A stretch of DNA of 64,000 bases. Origin: Hyposmocoma kahamanoa (lineage: Eukaryota; Arthropoda; Insecta; Lepidoptera; Cosmopterigidae). Location: assembly GCF_003589595.1 (NCBI RefSeq), contig NW_020653750.1, positions 913,656-977,655 on the forward strand, written 5' to 3'. Every line of letters starts with the position of its first letter. Within the stretch, counting starts at the first letter, position 1. Shown in pieces: positions 53,156-63,298 of the stretch. The notes under the pieces are model-generated. The model ran no database searches. It worked only from the letters and a program-made list of their open reading frames with translations, and had not been told where the DNA came from. A program made the position numbers and the translations under genes.

Positions 53156-53612
53156 TAATAACAAGGTTTGTACGGATATTAGTTTATTTGTTACTGATAT
53201 ATATATATATATTCAGTAACAAATAAACTAATATTTATAATTTATATGTGTGTGTGTGACATATATATAATTAAAATATATATTGTTAGGAACGTCTCTG
53301 CAAGAACTGCCAACCGACCGTCATAGCTGCCAACTGTCAGCGACGAATACTATATAAGGCGTTGCAAACCAAGCTAACGGCTTTTTTTGCTTTTTGCTAG
53401 TGTGCTCTCGACGCGTTTACTTCTCGTTGATTTGTATAAAGTCCCGTGCTTTTCATATTTGAATATTAGATTTTGTAACCGATTTTTATTTCATTAAAAT
53501 TATTCTTAATTTTTAGTCGTTTTTATGATTTCTGGTATAGATTTCTAACAATATATAATTTATATATTCAGTAAGAAATAAACTAATATCCGTACAAACC
53601 TTGTTATTTCTG
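53156..53612. mobile_element. palindromic MITE-like unit interrupted by a solo LTR
   Basis: AACAAGGTTTGTACGGATAT with ATTAGTTTATTTGTTACTGA at about 53158-53196 is inverted at about 53573-53612. A second partial inverted copy (TTCAGTAACAAATAAACTAA) lies at 53212-53231, so the left half alone forms a hairpin around (TA)n. The interior is occupied by the LTR at 53284-53550. Confidence 0.7.
53284..53550 (+). repeat. solo LTR, 267 bp
   Basis: Begins TGTTAGGAACG and ends TTTCTAACA, giving perfect TGTTAG...CTAACA inverted ends. It is flanked by ATAT on both sides (53280-53283, 53551-53554), a possible 4-bp target duplication though within AT-rich DNA. It contains TATATAAGGCG (53352) as a core promoter. 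It shares no sequence with the LTRs at 51.7 and 52.9 kb, so it is another family. Orientation follows the TATA box. Confidence 0.8.
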
Positions 53613-53859
53613 TAATATAACTAAGATAGAGATAGAGAGACGTTTAATGGTGAAAAAGTAAATTAGGAATCGACATACTGGCCAAATACATACACGTAGT
53701 TTCAGAATAATTTATCATTTATTTTGTCAAAATAAAGCTCGAGATAGTATGTAAAGTGTTTTTGGAAAACAGAGCATAAGTCACATGTATTTTTATATAT
53801 TTCAGTTAGAGCCAATGTTCTTGAACTATATGTACAGCATAGGGTCGGTACACCCTTAA

Positions 53860-54826
53860 CCCGGCGCCAATGACGTGAAAATAATTACGCCGACGGTGAC
53901 GTTGGGTCATCGTGACCCGAATTTCATTGATAATTTTTTGTAAAATTAAAGTAGTTGTCTAAATTTTAACAAATACGTATTAAGTAAGGGTCGTCAAGAC
54001 ATATACTGAAATAAAAATAATAACAACAAATTGTATAAATAAATATTTAATTAGCGTTCTCAATAACACGTGCAAAATCAACATTGAAAACATAATTTTG
54101 ATATTTCTTTTATTTTTAGTAAAATATTCTGAATAATAATAGCAATTAATAGTCTTATATACTAAAAGAAAGGTCACTCAAACTTATTATTAGAAATTAG
54201 TCTTCTACGTCCTCAATCAGAGACGTGCAACTGCTGCAACTATTGCAGTACCTTCCCGTATGATCCGGGTATATAGATAGTATATATAAATCTAGCATGC
54301 ATTACATGTATGAGATGTTTTTTTATCCTTTTTGAACGGACATACTTGACATCTCTCGCATGTGCCAGAGGTTGGTATGTATTGCGTAAATTTGCATCGT
54401 CCTTTGAATACCACCAACGTTTCATCAATAGTGCAGTTTTCGCCCGCAGGATACATTTTTGGCATTGTTCAACAAATGCTTTGCAAAGTTCACGTATTGG
54501 TGCCAAATGATTAAATTGATGTCTGTCAGCACGCAACAAGCAGCAGGAATAAGATTAATTAATTATAAACAGTAAATAAACCAATAATGTCAGTCACAAA
54601 AATACCACGCCAGCGATGACGCTGGGTCATATTGACCCGTTTTGACTTAATGCACGTATTACTTGGCTGTGCAGATGGCTTCACATTTAGTACACCAGCG
54701 AGTCGGGTAGAGGAGGGTTGTATCTCCAGCTACTCAAACGTTGAAATCGTGCAATTGGCGTAAAACAAAAATATGCCCGCTGTAAATCGCCTCGGGTCAA
54801 TATGACCCAACGTCATTGGCGCCGGG
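53860..54826 (-). mobile_element. piggyBac-like element, internally deleted, TTAA flanks
   Basis: The TIRs start CCCGGCGCCAATGACGT at 53860 and, inverted, at the other end (54826). TTAA flanks both sides (53856-53859, 54827-54830), the diagnostic piggyBac target. Subterminal palindromes GGGTCA-N3-TGACCC occur near 53903, 54622 and 54793. At 967 bp it is well short of the about 2.4 kb of complete elements. A transposase remnant lies inside on minus. Confidence 0.92.
54185..54540 (-). pseudogene. piggyBac transposase remnant
   Basis: On minus, with a frameshift at about 54450, HLAPIRELCKAFVEQCQ leads into GENCTIDETLVVFKGRCKF and TQYIP, the conserved piggyBac core around the second catalytic Asp (TIDE). 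It then jumps to TCERCQVCPFKKDKKTSHTC and, after further damage, YCNSCSSCTSLIEDVED at 54185-54240, the Cys-rich C-terminal zinc-binding end. The region between the core and the Cys-rich end, including the third Asp, is deleted. The listed 99-codon minus frame 54240-54539 mixes true and shifted sequence; 54310-54510 plus is a shadow. Confidence 0.8.
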
Positions 54827-54862
54827 TTAAATTTGAAATGTTCATGTAAAATTGTATTTTTT

Positions 54863-55165
54863 TTATATGCTACTATGTGACGGGACGAACTAGTCGTACT
54901 CCAGGTGGTAAGCGATGCGCCTGTTCAGCGCATAGCAGTTGCAGTGCCATTCAGAGCTTTAAATCGCAAACATCTGAGGGACACTGCCACCGCGCCCGTT
55001 ACCCTGAGACATAAGTTGACAAGTCCCATGAGCCTGTAATTTCACTAACTCCCTTAACCTTTCCAACCAGAACACATTAATGCTCACATTACCACTTGGC
55101 AGCAGAAATAGGTAAGGTGACAGTACTTCCCTGGACAAACTCTTTCACAAGGAACTCTACTTCTT
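54863..55165 (+). repeat. retroposon family A, full-length-like copy
   Basis: From TTTTTTTATATGCTACTATG and ACGGGACGAACTAGTCGTAC to ACTCTTTCACAAGGAACTCT, about 300 bp, just outside the piggyBac-like element. Confidence 0.75.
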
Positions 55166-55735
55166 TTCTACGCAATAATGACACCGTAATTTCTTCGTTC
55201 GTATATGTACGCATTTAATGTGCAATATAAGAATAAAAATTATAGAAAATATGTTAGAAACAGGCCACGAGCATTGCTGTCTGTTTTTTTTTTTTTGTAA
55301 CTATTATAATTTATCACATTGATTGCGTAAACGAGAAAGTGAAATGGGCTGTAACGGATTATAATTTTGTAGCTTGACAACTGAACCCTTATCAAAGTGA
55401 AGTTCCTTTCTGATAAATTCAAGTACACTGTGTTCAAAGTGAGTTTTTTTCTTTACAACGCAGACTATTTACTACAAATTTGATGTGTGCTTTTCCTAGT
55501 GACGTGACTCAAAAATAAGAAATTAATGCCCACAGAATTCAATTCACAATTATTTCGTGGTTAGTAACAAAACTACAAAAAAATAAATATAGCCTATGTT
55601 AGTATTGAAAATTATCATAACATTTAACTGAATAGAAACACGACGTAAATTATGATTAAATGAATGAAATCAAATTATTAATTCATTTCTATTACAAATT
55701 ACATTAGATTATAAATTGGTTTTCAGGAGCTCACG
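55166..55735. other. unassigned stretch
   Basis: Nothing recognised; ORF 55240-55437 is motif-free. Confidence 0.3.
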
Positions 55736-55739
55736 TGAA

Positions 55740-56182
55740 CTCGGTTCCAGTGCTTCCACGTATCGCAAGTAGGGTACTCCCAAATCAAACATACGAGGCT
55801 GTTGGAACTGTCACACACGCGACGCATCAGGGAGGCAATTCTCTTGCGTATTACGCTAAAGCTGTCAATATGCGCTTCCAAGAACATGTCTGAAGCGCTG
55901 CAAAATCATGGCAGTTCCAACATTCCAAACCCATTATTATACTGAACACGCACAGTATTGGCCGTCTTTTTAGTGTAACTTGTCTACAAACTACATGTGT
56001 AAAAGGTCTGACAAAAGTCCTGAAAAGGATAGCTTTAACATCCCCATCAAAGCGGGATAACATATTACAACGTACGACCAATTCCCTGTGCTCCCTCTCC
56101 ATGTGTACATCATCACTGAAGTTCTAGTTGACTCAGTGTACAAGGTCAATAAGAGGGCTTTGTTATCAGCCTTAAACACCAA
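55740..56182 (-). pseudogene. LINE RT C-terminal fragment, second type
   Basis: The minus frames read DVHMEREHRELVVRCNMLSR, then GDVKAILFRTFVRPFTHVVC, and further on LECWNCHDFAALQT and, after a shift, NCLPDASRV. This follows the pattern ERERRxLxVRxNMLxRRF...VK..LF(R/K)(A/T)(F/Y) and ..LGLPR... seen after the RT domain in a group of insect LINEs. The thumb region is recognisable but nothing upstream (FADD) survives. Two overlapping frames (55851-56102, 55991-56182) mark a frameshift near 56100. Confidence 0.6.
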
Positions 56183-56489
56183 TAATTAACTTTTATTAGT
56201 ATTGGATTAAGCCATGTGTCACCGTGTATACCTCCATTATGCACCATTATGCAGTTATTTGTAAAAAAATATTTATAATAAGTTAAAGTTATGGCCCGAT
56301 AAAACATGAGTCCTTGAGTTAAGCGTATGTGTAATTGACAAATAAAACATTTCTATTGTTATTATTTTATTTATTTATTTGTAGACATATTGTGTGATGT
56401 GTTGCGTCCTTTTTGGAACGGCTCTCAGATCCAGAAGAGAAGAACCGTTTTATTTACTATTCTATTACTAAGTATTTAGTAAGAACGTA

Positions 56490-56540
56490 ATTATCATCAT
56501 CATTTCAGCCGAAAGACGTCCTCTGCTGAACATATACCTT
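56490..56540 (-). repeat. RTE 3'-end scrap
   Basis: On minus: GTTCAGCAGAGGACGTCTTT followed by GATGATGATGAT, matching the GCCTATG-TCCAGCAGTGGACG plus TGA-repeat terminus of RTE elements. Confidence 0.55.
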
Positions 56541-57625
56541 AATTATAATTCAGTACTAATACATCTGTTTACAATAAGTAAATGACTTTATCTTCGGTAA
56601 TGCATCTGCCGCTCTCGCCCCATTTGGAAAGAGTGGGTAGAATTTCGCAGGGTATCTATTTCGAAAATATTCCAAATAAAACAACTCAAACTGGAAATTA
56701 TTTACGTGATAACATGAAACATCATGAAATGAACTTCTGAATTCAACGTGCAAACAAAATGAGAATACCTTTTTTCTGTTAAAATTATAAATAAATACAA
56801 CGTGCTTGTGTGATATATTACGTGATACATATTCATTAATGTAAAAAATATTTTCCAGATTTTATCCGGAATTTTGCCCGACCTCTTGTACATACAAGAA
56901 CACGCTAAGTAATTCTACGTAATTTCCAACTACTGGAGCCTTCTACGTTCCATTATTTTGGCACAAAAGATTGTACTTTTCAGAATGAACGAATTGCCAT
57001 CAATCTTATAAAGTTAACATTAGATTTTATCCTTTCGACGACAACAAATCGACAATACAAATCCATTACGAAAGTAATTCAAAATGTACATGAAAATGAC
57101 TCTATAGAGCTTGAAACCTTCCGGTAAACTCATATGTACGAGTCTCACTAGACGGTGGGTCATACATTTGCAATTTTCTCAAGTAGTCGCGTATTGATAC
57201 GCTTTTAGCTTTAACGTTACTATGAGTTCTCGAAGACTTGAGTTTCGACACATAACCAATCGGGTTCATGAAATTGATAATTTATCATCCGAATCAATGA
57301 GACAATACATTGTTTGGTAAGTATAAAAAATTGAAATTTTAATTGGTGGTACAAAATATAAATAAGTATTCATAGATAGTGAAAATGATACAAGTAAATG
57401 TTCTAGACACCCGAGTTAGTAAGAAAATACTTGTTTGTGATGTCATATGTAACTTACTAATGATTTCTTTTTTCTAAAAAGGGTCGGAACACCCTCCCAC
57501 CATTTATTCTTATTACTGATGTTAGTTACATATCGGAAAAACTAATGGAGTATTCTCCGTAAAACCAATGATATAAATAATTGAACTAAAGACATCGAAT
57601 TAGAAACCCATATTGATTGAGTGCG
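56541..57625. other. 1.1-kb unassigned stretch
   Basis: The ORFs 56556-56753 and 56702-56893 are motif-free. No repeat match. Confidence 0.3.
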
Positions 57626-57629
57626 TGTT

Positions 57630-57787
57630 GCCATTGATGACCTACGGCTCTGAGGCGTGGTCACTTACTATGGGCCTCATAAAAAAGCTCAAAGTCACTC
57701 AACGAGCTTTGGAGCGAGCAATGCTCGGCATTTCTCTACGTGATCGAATCAGAAGTGAGGAGATCCGTAGAAGAACGGAAGTCACCT
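57630..57787 (+). pseudogene. RTE C-terminal fragment
   Basis: Reads LPLMTYGSEAWSLTMGLIKK then LKVTQRALERAMLGISLRDR and SEEIRRRTEVT, closely matching the RTE at 4345-4684 (which has R for K and N for S at a few sites). Similarity stops at 57787, where LINE ORF1 sequence begins. It proves that the RTE family is present in more than one copy. Confidence 0.85.
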
Positions 57788-58225
57788 AAGAGTAAAACTA
57801 ATCCCCGTGTGCCTGTCTCTGAAGTTGCAAAACCACAGAAGCATATGGACCAGTGCGACGATGACGGCTTCACAAAGGTGGTGAAGAGGAAGCTCACCAG
57901 CCGTAACCGGTGTGGCACAGCAGCGACAGTATCGAATTTTTTACTCCGTCCGGCCATAACAACAACGCTGCTCTACCTGTTACGACTACATTCCTCCACG
58001 AAGTCTGAGGAGATAGTGGAGTACATCAGGCTAAAAGCCAAATATACTCTGAGCGTGGAGCGGTTGGAGTCCAGCCACAACGTAAATTTTAATTCGTCTG
58101 TGGTGAGAGTGCCGACTGAACATCTGTCGACCTTCATGATGTAAGAGTTTTGATCGAAGGGTGTCATATATCGGCGATTCCGCGGCCGATTACCTGACAC
58201 CAGATTACGCCACACGTCGCCGACA
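57788..58225 (+). pseudogene. LINE ORF1 C-terminal part (CR1/Jockey-type)
   Basis: The frame 57740-58144 contains SPKSKTNPRVPVSEVAKPQK, DDDGFTKVVKRKLTSRNRCG, LLRPAITTTLLYLLRLHSST, SEEIVEYIRLKAKYTLSVER and SHNVNFNSSVVRVPTEHLST. It ends in a stop at what is normally KEEFWPKGV, and the last block (YRRFRGRLPDTR) is readable beyond it to about 58200. The homologous end is at 49750-49989. The first 16 codons of the long frame belong to the RTE fragment in a shifted frame, so the ORF is a fusion made by retroposon joining. Minus ORFs 57736-57957 and 57973-58215 are shadows. Confidence 0.8.
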
Positions 58226-58261
58226 AGTGCAATACATGTAGATTTGGTATTTAATTTATTT

Positions 58262-58495
58262 TATTGTTATATTATATTCCTCAGCGTCCTCATAATGATC
58301 GCCGGGTCCGTAGCCGCGTGTAGTAAAGCAGCCAAAGGGTCGCGGGCCTCACCCTTCAGGCAGGCTCTCAGTTGTTGCAGGTTCTCCGCGGCCGATAATC
58401 CGTACAGTTCCGTTGAGTCTCGTACAGTGGCTTTAAATGGCAGCCACTCGCTCGGTGCACCGGTGTACGGGTCGGCGTAGGCAATCTTGTCCGTT
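58262..58495 (-). pseudogene. BEL/Pao gag core (DUF1759-like), about 78 open codons
   Basis: An uninterrupted minus frame without an ATG start: DKIAYADPYTGAPSEWLPFK, ATVRDSTELYGLSAAENLQQ, LRACLKGEARDPLAALLHAA and TDPAIIMRTLR. The pattern F-x-G-x-P-x-E-W-x-x-F followed by LxxCLxGEAxxxV and DP..I...L is the capsid-like core of BEL/Pao gag proteins. Upstream it is joined by frameshifts to the N-terminal helical part at 58500-58860. The plus ORFs 58244-58480, 58437-58679 and 58846-59070 are shadows. Confidence 0.75.
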
Positions 58496-59245
58496 CTCTT
58501 CTCACGGGAGATGGTCTTCTCACGGTGGATGGTTCGTTGGGCTCCGTGGTGGTGAGCGTTTCGCCACTATTCCCCTCGTATATGCTGCGGAATGTATGAG
58601 GCTGTTGCGGAATCAGTTGTGCACTCTTCGTTCAGCGGCGGCGAGCGGCTCGTCGCGGAAGAACTCTGCCTCGCCTTGAATAGACGACACTTGCACGGCT
58701 AACCTTTTCTTACTAAGTTCGGCTTTCCGCCGTACGAATCTCCGCTAGCATCTCCTCCACTTCAAGTTCTGCCAGTCGTAGTCGCGCCGCCACACACTCG
58801 CTGTCGATCGTTGCGAAGTTCCGAGCGGTCTTCACGGTTCCGGGCTTGGTACTTGCTCGAATCCGGCTCGAAGGACCAAAGGTTGTTGGTGATCTAGCTC
58901 TCGTAGGATCGTCAATGTTCGGTGGACTGTATTTGTTCAGGTTCTTGATCTGGATCGATGGGGTTCTTGTTCTTCTCGGGATCAGGATCGTAAATGATAC
59001 ACTTGTTCAACTGCTTACAGACTACTACCACTACAATTTATTACTCAAAATATTCCTACTTATGTATTAAATCAAGTCTCTCCTCTAGTAGAGATGTCGT
59101 CGAGTAGGCGGTTGGCTAGGTGCGCGGAGCGCGGGGGGCGGCGACTCCGTACGACGCTGTGTGCGGGGTGCTGGGAACGGCGACGCGCTTTCGGTTGGGG
59201 CGCGGGGCGCGGAGTGTTTGCGTGTGTGGCTCGGTGTCCGTAACA
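58262..59245 (-). mobile_element. BEL/Pao-like LTR retrotransposon 5' portion (LTR plus gag)
   Basis: On minus, an LTR-like stretch beginning TGTTACGGACACCGAGCC at 59245, GC-rich, with an AATAAA signal at about 59042-59037 on minus, is followed by a leader near 58990. Then comes a gag region of charged, helix-rich sequence (RVAEL-like LRLAELEVEEMLAEIRTAES) and the open gag core at 58262-58490. The element stops abruptly inside gag at 58262, against the LINE ORF1 fragment. The 3' LTR and pol are not present. Confidence 0.7.
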
Positions 59246-59261
59246 CTATGGTATCGCTAAA

Positions 59262-59560
59262 TAATAAAAATAGCGCCTTGCACGGTTTGTTGGAGGACGT
59301 TGGTTCAAATCCAGCCGGAACAAAGACATTTTTTCTTAGTATTCGGTTTTTGTATTAATAATTACAACAAGCTAGTGCAGTAATTTCACAAAAATAATTG
59401 AATATCATGTTGGTTAAACAATGTGGTATTCAATAAACTTAAAAATTACAATGATTAAAGCGACAATTCTATTCAGCTGCTGGTAACTGTAAAAGTACCT
59501 AACTGATACAAGAAAAGCTTTCAAAAATAATTATTGTTCCGAAAAAAAAAAAACTATACA
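59262..59560 (+). repeat. SINE-2 unit (copy in composite)
   Basis: The tRNA-like part is degenerate at the A box, but GGTTCAAATCCAGCCGGAAC (B box and trailer) is clear at about 59299. The body then follows: TAGTGCAGTAATTTCACAAA, AATTGAATATCATG, TTAAAGCGACAATTCTATTC and GTAAAAGTACCTAACTGA. It directly abuts family A. Confidence 0.7.
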
Positions 59561-59564
59561 GTAG

Positions 59565-59890
59565 TTTTTTTATGACATCAATTTTTTTTATCCACCTGGT
59601 GGTAAGCTACACGCCTGTCCATAACAGTTGCAGTGCCACTCAGAGCTTTAAATTGCAAAATATCTGGAATATATATATATATATATTTATTATATATATT
59701 ATATTATATATATTATATTATATTATATTATATTATATTATTTCATATATTCCATATATATATATATATATGGAATATATGAAATAGGGGAACTGCCACT
59801 GTGCGCGTCACCCTGAGATGTATGTTGACAAGTCCCATGTGCCTGTAATTTCACCAGCACCCTTACCCTCCAAAACCGGAACACAGTAAT
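59565..59890 (+). repeat. retroposon family A, with AT-palindrome insertion
   Basis: From TTTTTTTATGACATCAATTT and CTGGTGGTAAGCTACACGCC to ATTTCACCAGCACCCTTACC, then truncated after AACACAGTAATACTGACT. Relative to other copies, AT-rich sequence is inserted at about 59668-59788. ORF 59572-59787 is a chance frame through it. Confidence 0.75.
59668..59788. repeat. AT-rich insertion with 44-bp perfect palindrome
   Basis: 59745-59788 (ATTTCATATATTCCATATAT mirrored) is a perfect palindrome, preceded by TATTA-type repeats and another GGAATATATATA. All other family-A copies lack it at this site. Confidence 0.8.
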
Positions 59891-59899
59891 ACTGACTAA

Positions 59900-62415
59900 C
59901 AATAGTACAGTAGTTTTCGTATTACAACACTATACGTCTAAGAGTTATAGTTTTAGCAAAACGTGAAACATGTGAAACGTAAGAAAACATGTTGTGTCAC
60001 CCTGTACAAGTAACATTATATAATTAAATGCCTACTTCATTCTAGTAGTTTCCCTTCTACCCGAATGACTTTGATCGTCTGGTACATAAGCGGCATCATT
60101 TATTGAGCAAGACGTATTTATTAACTTACTCTACCTATATAGCTATACCAGTTAATTAATTACTTGTGTTTACGTCTATTTAAGTGAAGTTTATTCGGTA
60201 ATAATTCGATTATTAGTTTACTGACTTTGACGGTTTTAATTATGACGTTAAGTTGTTCGTCGCAGTTTCACACTTCAGATGTTCCAGTATGTGTAGTTGA
60301 AAGCGACGAAGGGACGAATCCAGGAGATGGTTAGCCATATCTTAAGGCGAGTATTTGAACGCCAGCCTACATTTTAGGAGGTGTGGAGTGGGGGCCAGCA
60401 AGCGCGTCCCGCACTACGCGCCCAAAAAATGTATATGATTAAAAAAGAACAGGCGGAGAAAATTTGACACAGATCTAACGTTAACAAACGCCGATGGTGA
60501 CTGACGGGACAATGGGCGGAGCGGTATGTCATTAAACCGCTGGGCTTTTAAGTTTTGGGATACATGTGAATTTAGTAACTGTAGTGCTTCAGTTGAAAAG
60601 CAAAATTTAGCAGGTTTTCTGTAATACATAAAGAAGAATGTTTCCATATAAAAAGTATGTGCAAAATATTATTGTTATTTGTTATTAATGGTATTTTATT
60701 GTTAAATAAATCGCTAAAGATTTTTATTTTAGCCTGTTTTCGGGATTTTATATGATCGGGTAAACTACATCCTTTCATGTAACAAATTAGCACATTCTTT
60801 AGATAATATCCTTAGGTATATCGTAAATTCTTTGTAAGACCGTTATTTAATTGTAAATATCTGAAACATTCGATCTAGCAAATAGTTTTTCTCTGCTCTA
60901 CTCTGGTAACTCGTTTTGTGCAAGTCTGCCTTTGTGCAAGACGTGTTGATTGAGAAATTCTCTTTTTGGAAACTTTAGTACTTTCACAAAAGCAGTCAAA
61001 AAGTTCCAATTCATTCAAAATTATAAACACTTCCGTAACCACCTAAACTTCACATAGTGAACTAAGAGCAATATACGTTTAATTTTAGTCAACAATGTCG
61101 ATAGGTAGTTTGCCGGCTAACAACTGGGCAACAAAGAGTGTAAATAAAACTCGCGCGTGTAAGCTAACGGAAAAGATATTTAGCGTTACATTCTATCCCG
61201 TAGTTGTGAGTTGCTGTCGTAAAAACTTAAACTCATATTAAGAGCCGCGGGAATTCCGTGATGGCCTGCACTATTCCGGCAACATCTATACACTACGAAA
61301 AGAAAAAGATAAAGCTCTTTCAGGAAATGGGCCATTCGGCGCCCTTCTCAGAGCTATCGGGTATTAGCAATTTGCTTTGTGTTAGACGCTCCGCCTCCAA
61401 AAGTGGACTGTACATGGCAGAGATAAGAAAAAAGGAGCTTTGATAATTAACCCTAAATTGTTTAGGGTAAAGGGGAATTTAACAGTTCAATGGGACAATT
61501 AGTACTGTTTTACGTTTTATTTCCGACGAAAATTGGAACTGGAATGCCAAATAGAATTTTGAACATTTAATCACCATTATCGTAAGGTTATTCGGTCTTC
61601 GCGATCGATATAATAACAGCTTTTTGGAATAAAAACGGACTTGAAATTCAAATCACTAAATATTACCACTGAACTACATTATTTGTGTAACCAATGCTAA
61701 CGCATACCAGCTGTTAAAGGTGTGCGAATTTGTAAATCATAACCGCAAACTTATCTGTTGTATCGTGTGTAACTATCCAAACTTATTGACCTTTTGCCAG
61801 TCATCCATCACTTCGTCCAACAACTTTTCAACTCAATAAGTCACATTCAATACATCAATACTCACAGTTTCACCTGTCTCGATAACATAAATAAAATAAC
61901 ATGAACAAATAAACCTATCAATCTTGTTATTGGATCGTACTAGCCGGGTAACAAAAAGTTTTTTCTACCTTCCCAATAATAGAGATCCCATTATAGAGAA
62001 CAAAGTGAGCTGGCGAAAAGTGAACATTAGCAAAACGGGGTTGGAACTTTCTTATGTGTCAGACCTGCGTCAAACACCGCCTCTTATGACCCCACCTTGT
62101 CTTGTCAGATACATAACGAATTAAAGCTTCAACTGATTTCTATTGATACTCTAATACATAACGTACGAAAAGATATACACATATAATTTACCTTGCTGCT
62201 CCATGAACCCAGTTAAGCTTAAATCGTGCAAAGTAGATGCACTTGTGTTGAATATTTTTTCATGGAGAAAAATTTCAAATTAAAAAAAAGGTTAATAACT
62301 TCCATTTTTATAAATAATAATATAGATTTCCGCAAGGTAACGCCAGATTCTATAAATCAGGTATACATATTGAAGAATATTGACTCAAATCATAATAGTT
62401 AATATTATTCCTTAT
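59900..62415. other. 2.5-kb stretch without recognised genes
   Basis: No family match except a 30-bp segment at 62209 (CCAGTTAAGCTTAAATCGTG) shared with 41207. The ORFs 60414-60647, 60572-60793, 61258-61443 and 61924-62124 have no recognisable motif; 61258-61443 (MMACTIPATSIHYEKKKIKL...) has somewhat balanced composition but no domain. Confidence 0.3.
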
Positions 62416-62419
62416 AATA

Positions 62420-62640
62420 ATAATAATAACGCACACACTCATAGCCCTGCACTAGAGAAACCCAGTGTCGCGGGTGCCATGGCATGCATGCATGCCACAC
62501 ATATGAACAGCCACAAATCACAACCAAACTCACGAGATAAATAAATGCACGCCATACTAAATTTCTCCTGGCCCGTGAATAGAACCCGGGACTCTGTGCG
62601 GCAGTCCAGCATAGTAACCGTTCGGTCACGGAGGCAGTCA
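62420..62640 (-). mobile_element. SINE-1, full-length copy
   Basis: On minus: CTGCCTCCGTGACCGAACGG, a degenerate B box (GGTTCTATTCACGG), GAGTTTGGTTGTGATTTGTG, the CCATGGCACCCGCGACACTG block and a (TTA)n tail. It contains a small ATGCATGC-type expansion at about 62482. ORF 62405-62674 is a shadow. Confidence 0.8.
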
Positions 62641-63298
62641 AACTTATTATAAAGCTATATTTAAAATGTGACAAATTTTATTATAAATCACCGAGCTGTT
62701 TATTGGATAATGTGAAGTAGTTATTTATAGCTGCTTATTTATAGCTGAAGCTATCCTGAACCCTTGTCTCTTGATAAAGTTTCCATTTATTATAGTTATA
62801 TCCATCTAAAACTTAACAAAGATGAACTTTCAATATTTGTTTTCAAGCTTATAATTAATAACATTGCTTGCTTTGATTTTAGAGATGAACCGCGGTGAGA
62901 AATGCGCAAAGGCTAATTTAGGCCAAGTCGAAACGAACCGACAATAATAAACGATTGCTTACACTAAATCCAATAAAGACAACAACTTCAATGCCTTTGT
63001 CCTGTCACAATAACACTTAAAGCAGTCCTCATTGAGAAGCCGAAATAAACGGAACGGCGGTTCTTGAAGGACAGAGCAAAAGACATTTTGATTTATTTCG
63101 GCCGGTGTAATCTGTCAGCAAAGTTTTCCGCTCACCACAACTCTACCGCGATCAATCTGTTACCGACTTTTCTACTAGTCCTACTTTTATTCCGTCTTAT
63201 TTCAATTGTCTCACCGATTGTCGACTTTTTTTATCGCGATGTCGTTTTTGTAATGACTGACATTTGTAATGATTGATAAGATAAAGTGCGCTAAATTG
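62641..63298. other. unassigned stretch
   Basis: A short TATTTATAGCTG direct repeat at 62724-62746. Nothing else recognised. Confidence 0.3.

Noticed and set aside
53185..53212. (TA)n as a CRISPR-like or origin element
   Set aside because: Simple AT repeat in the loop of an inverted repeat; no spaced direct repeats or other supporting features. No CRISPR array was seen anywhere in the window.
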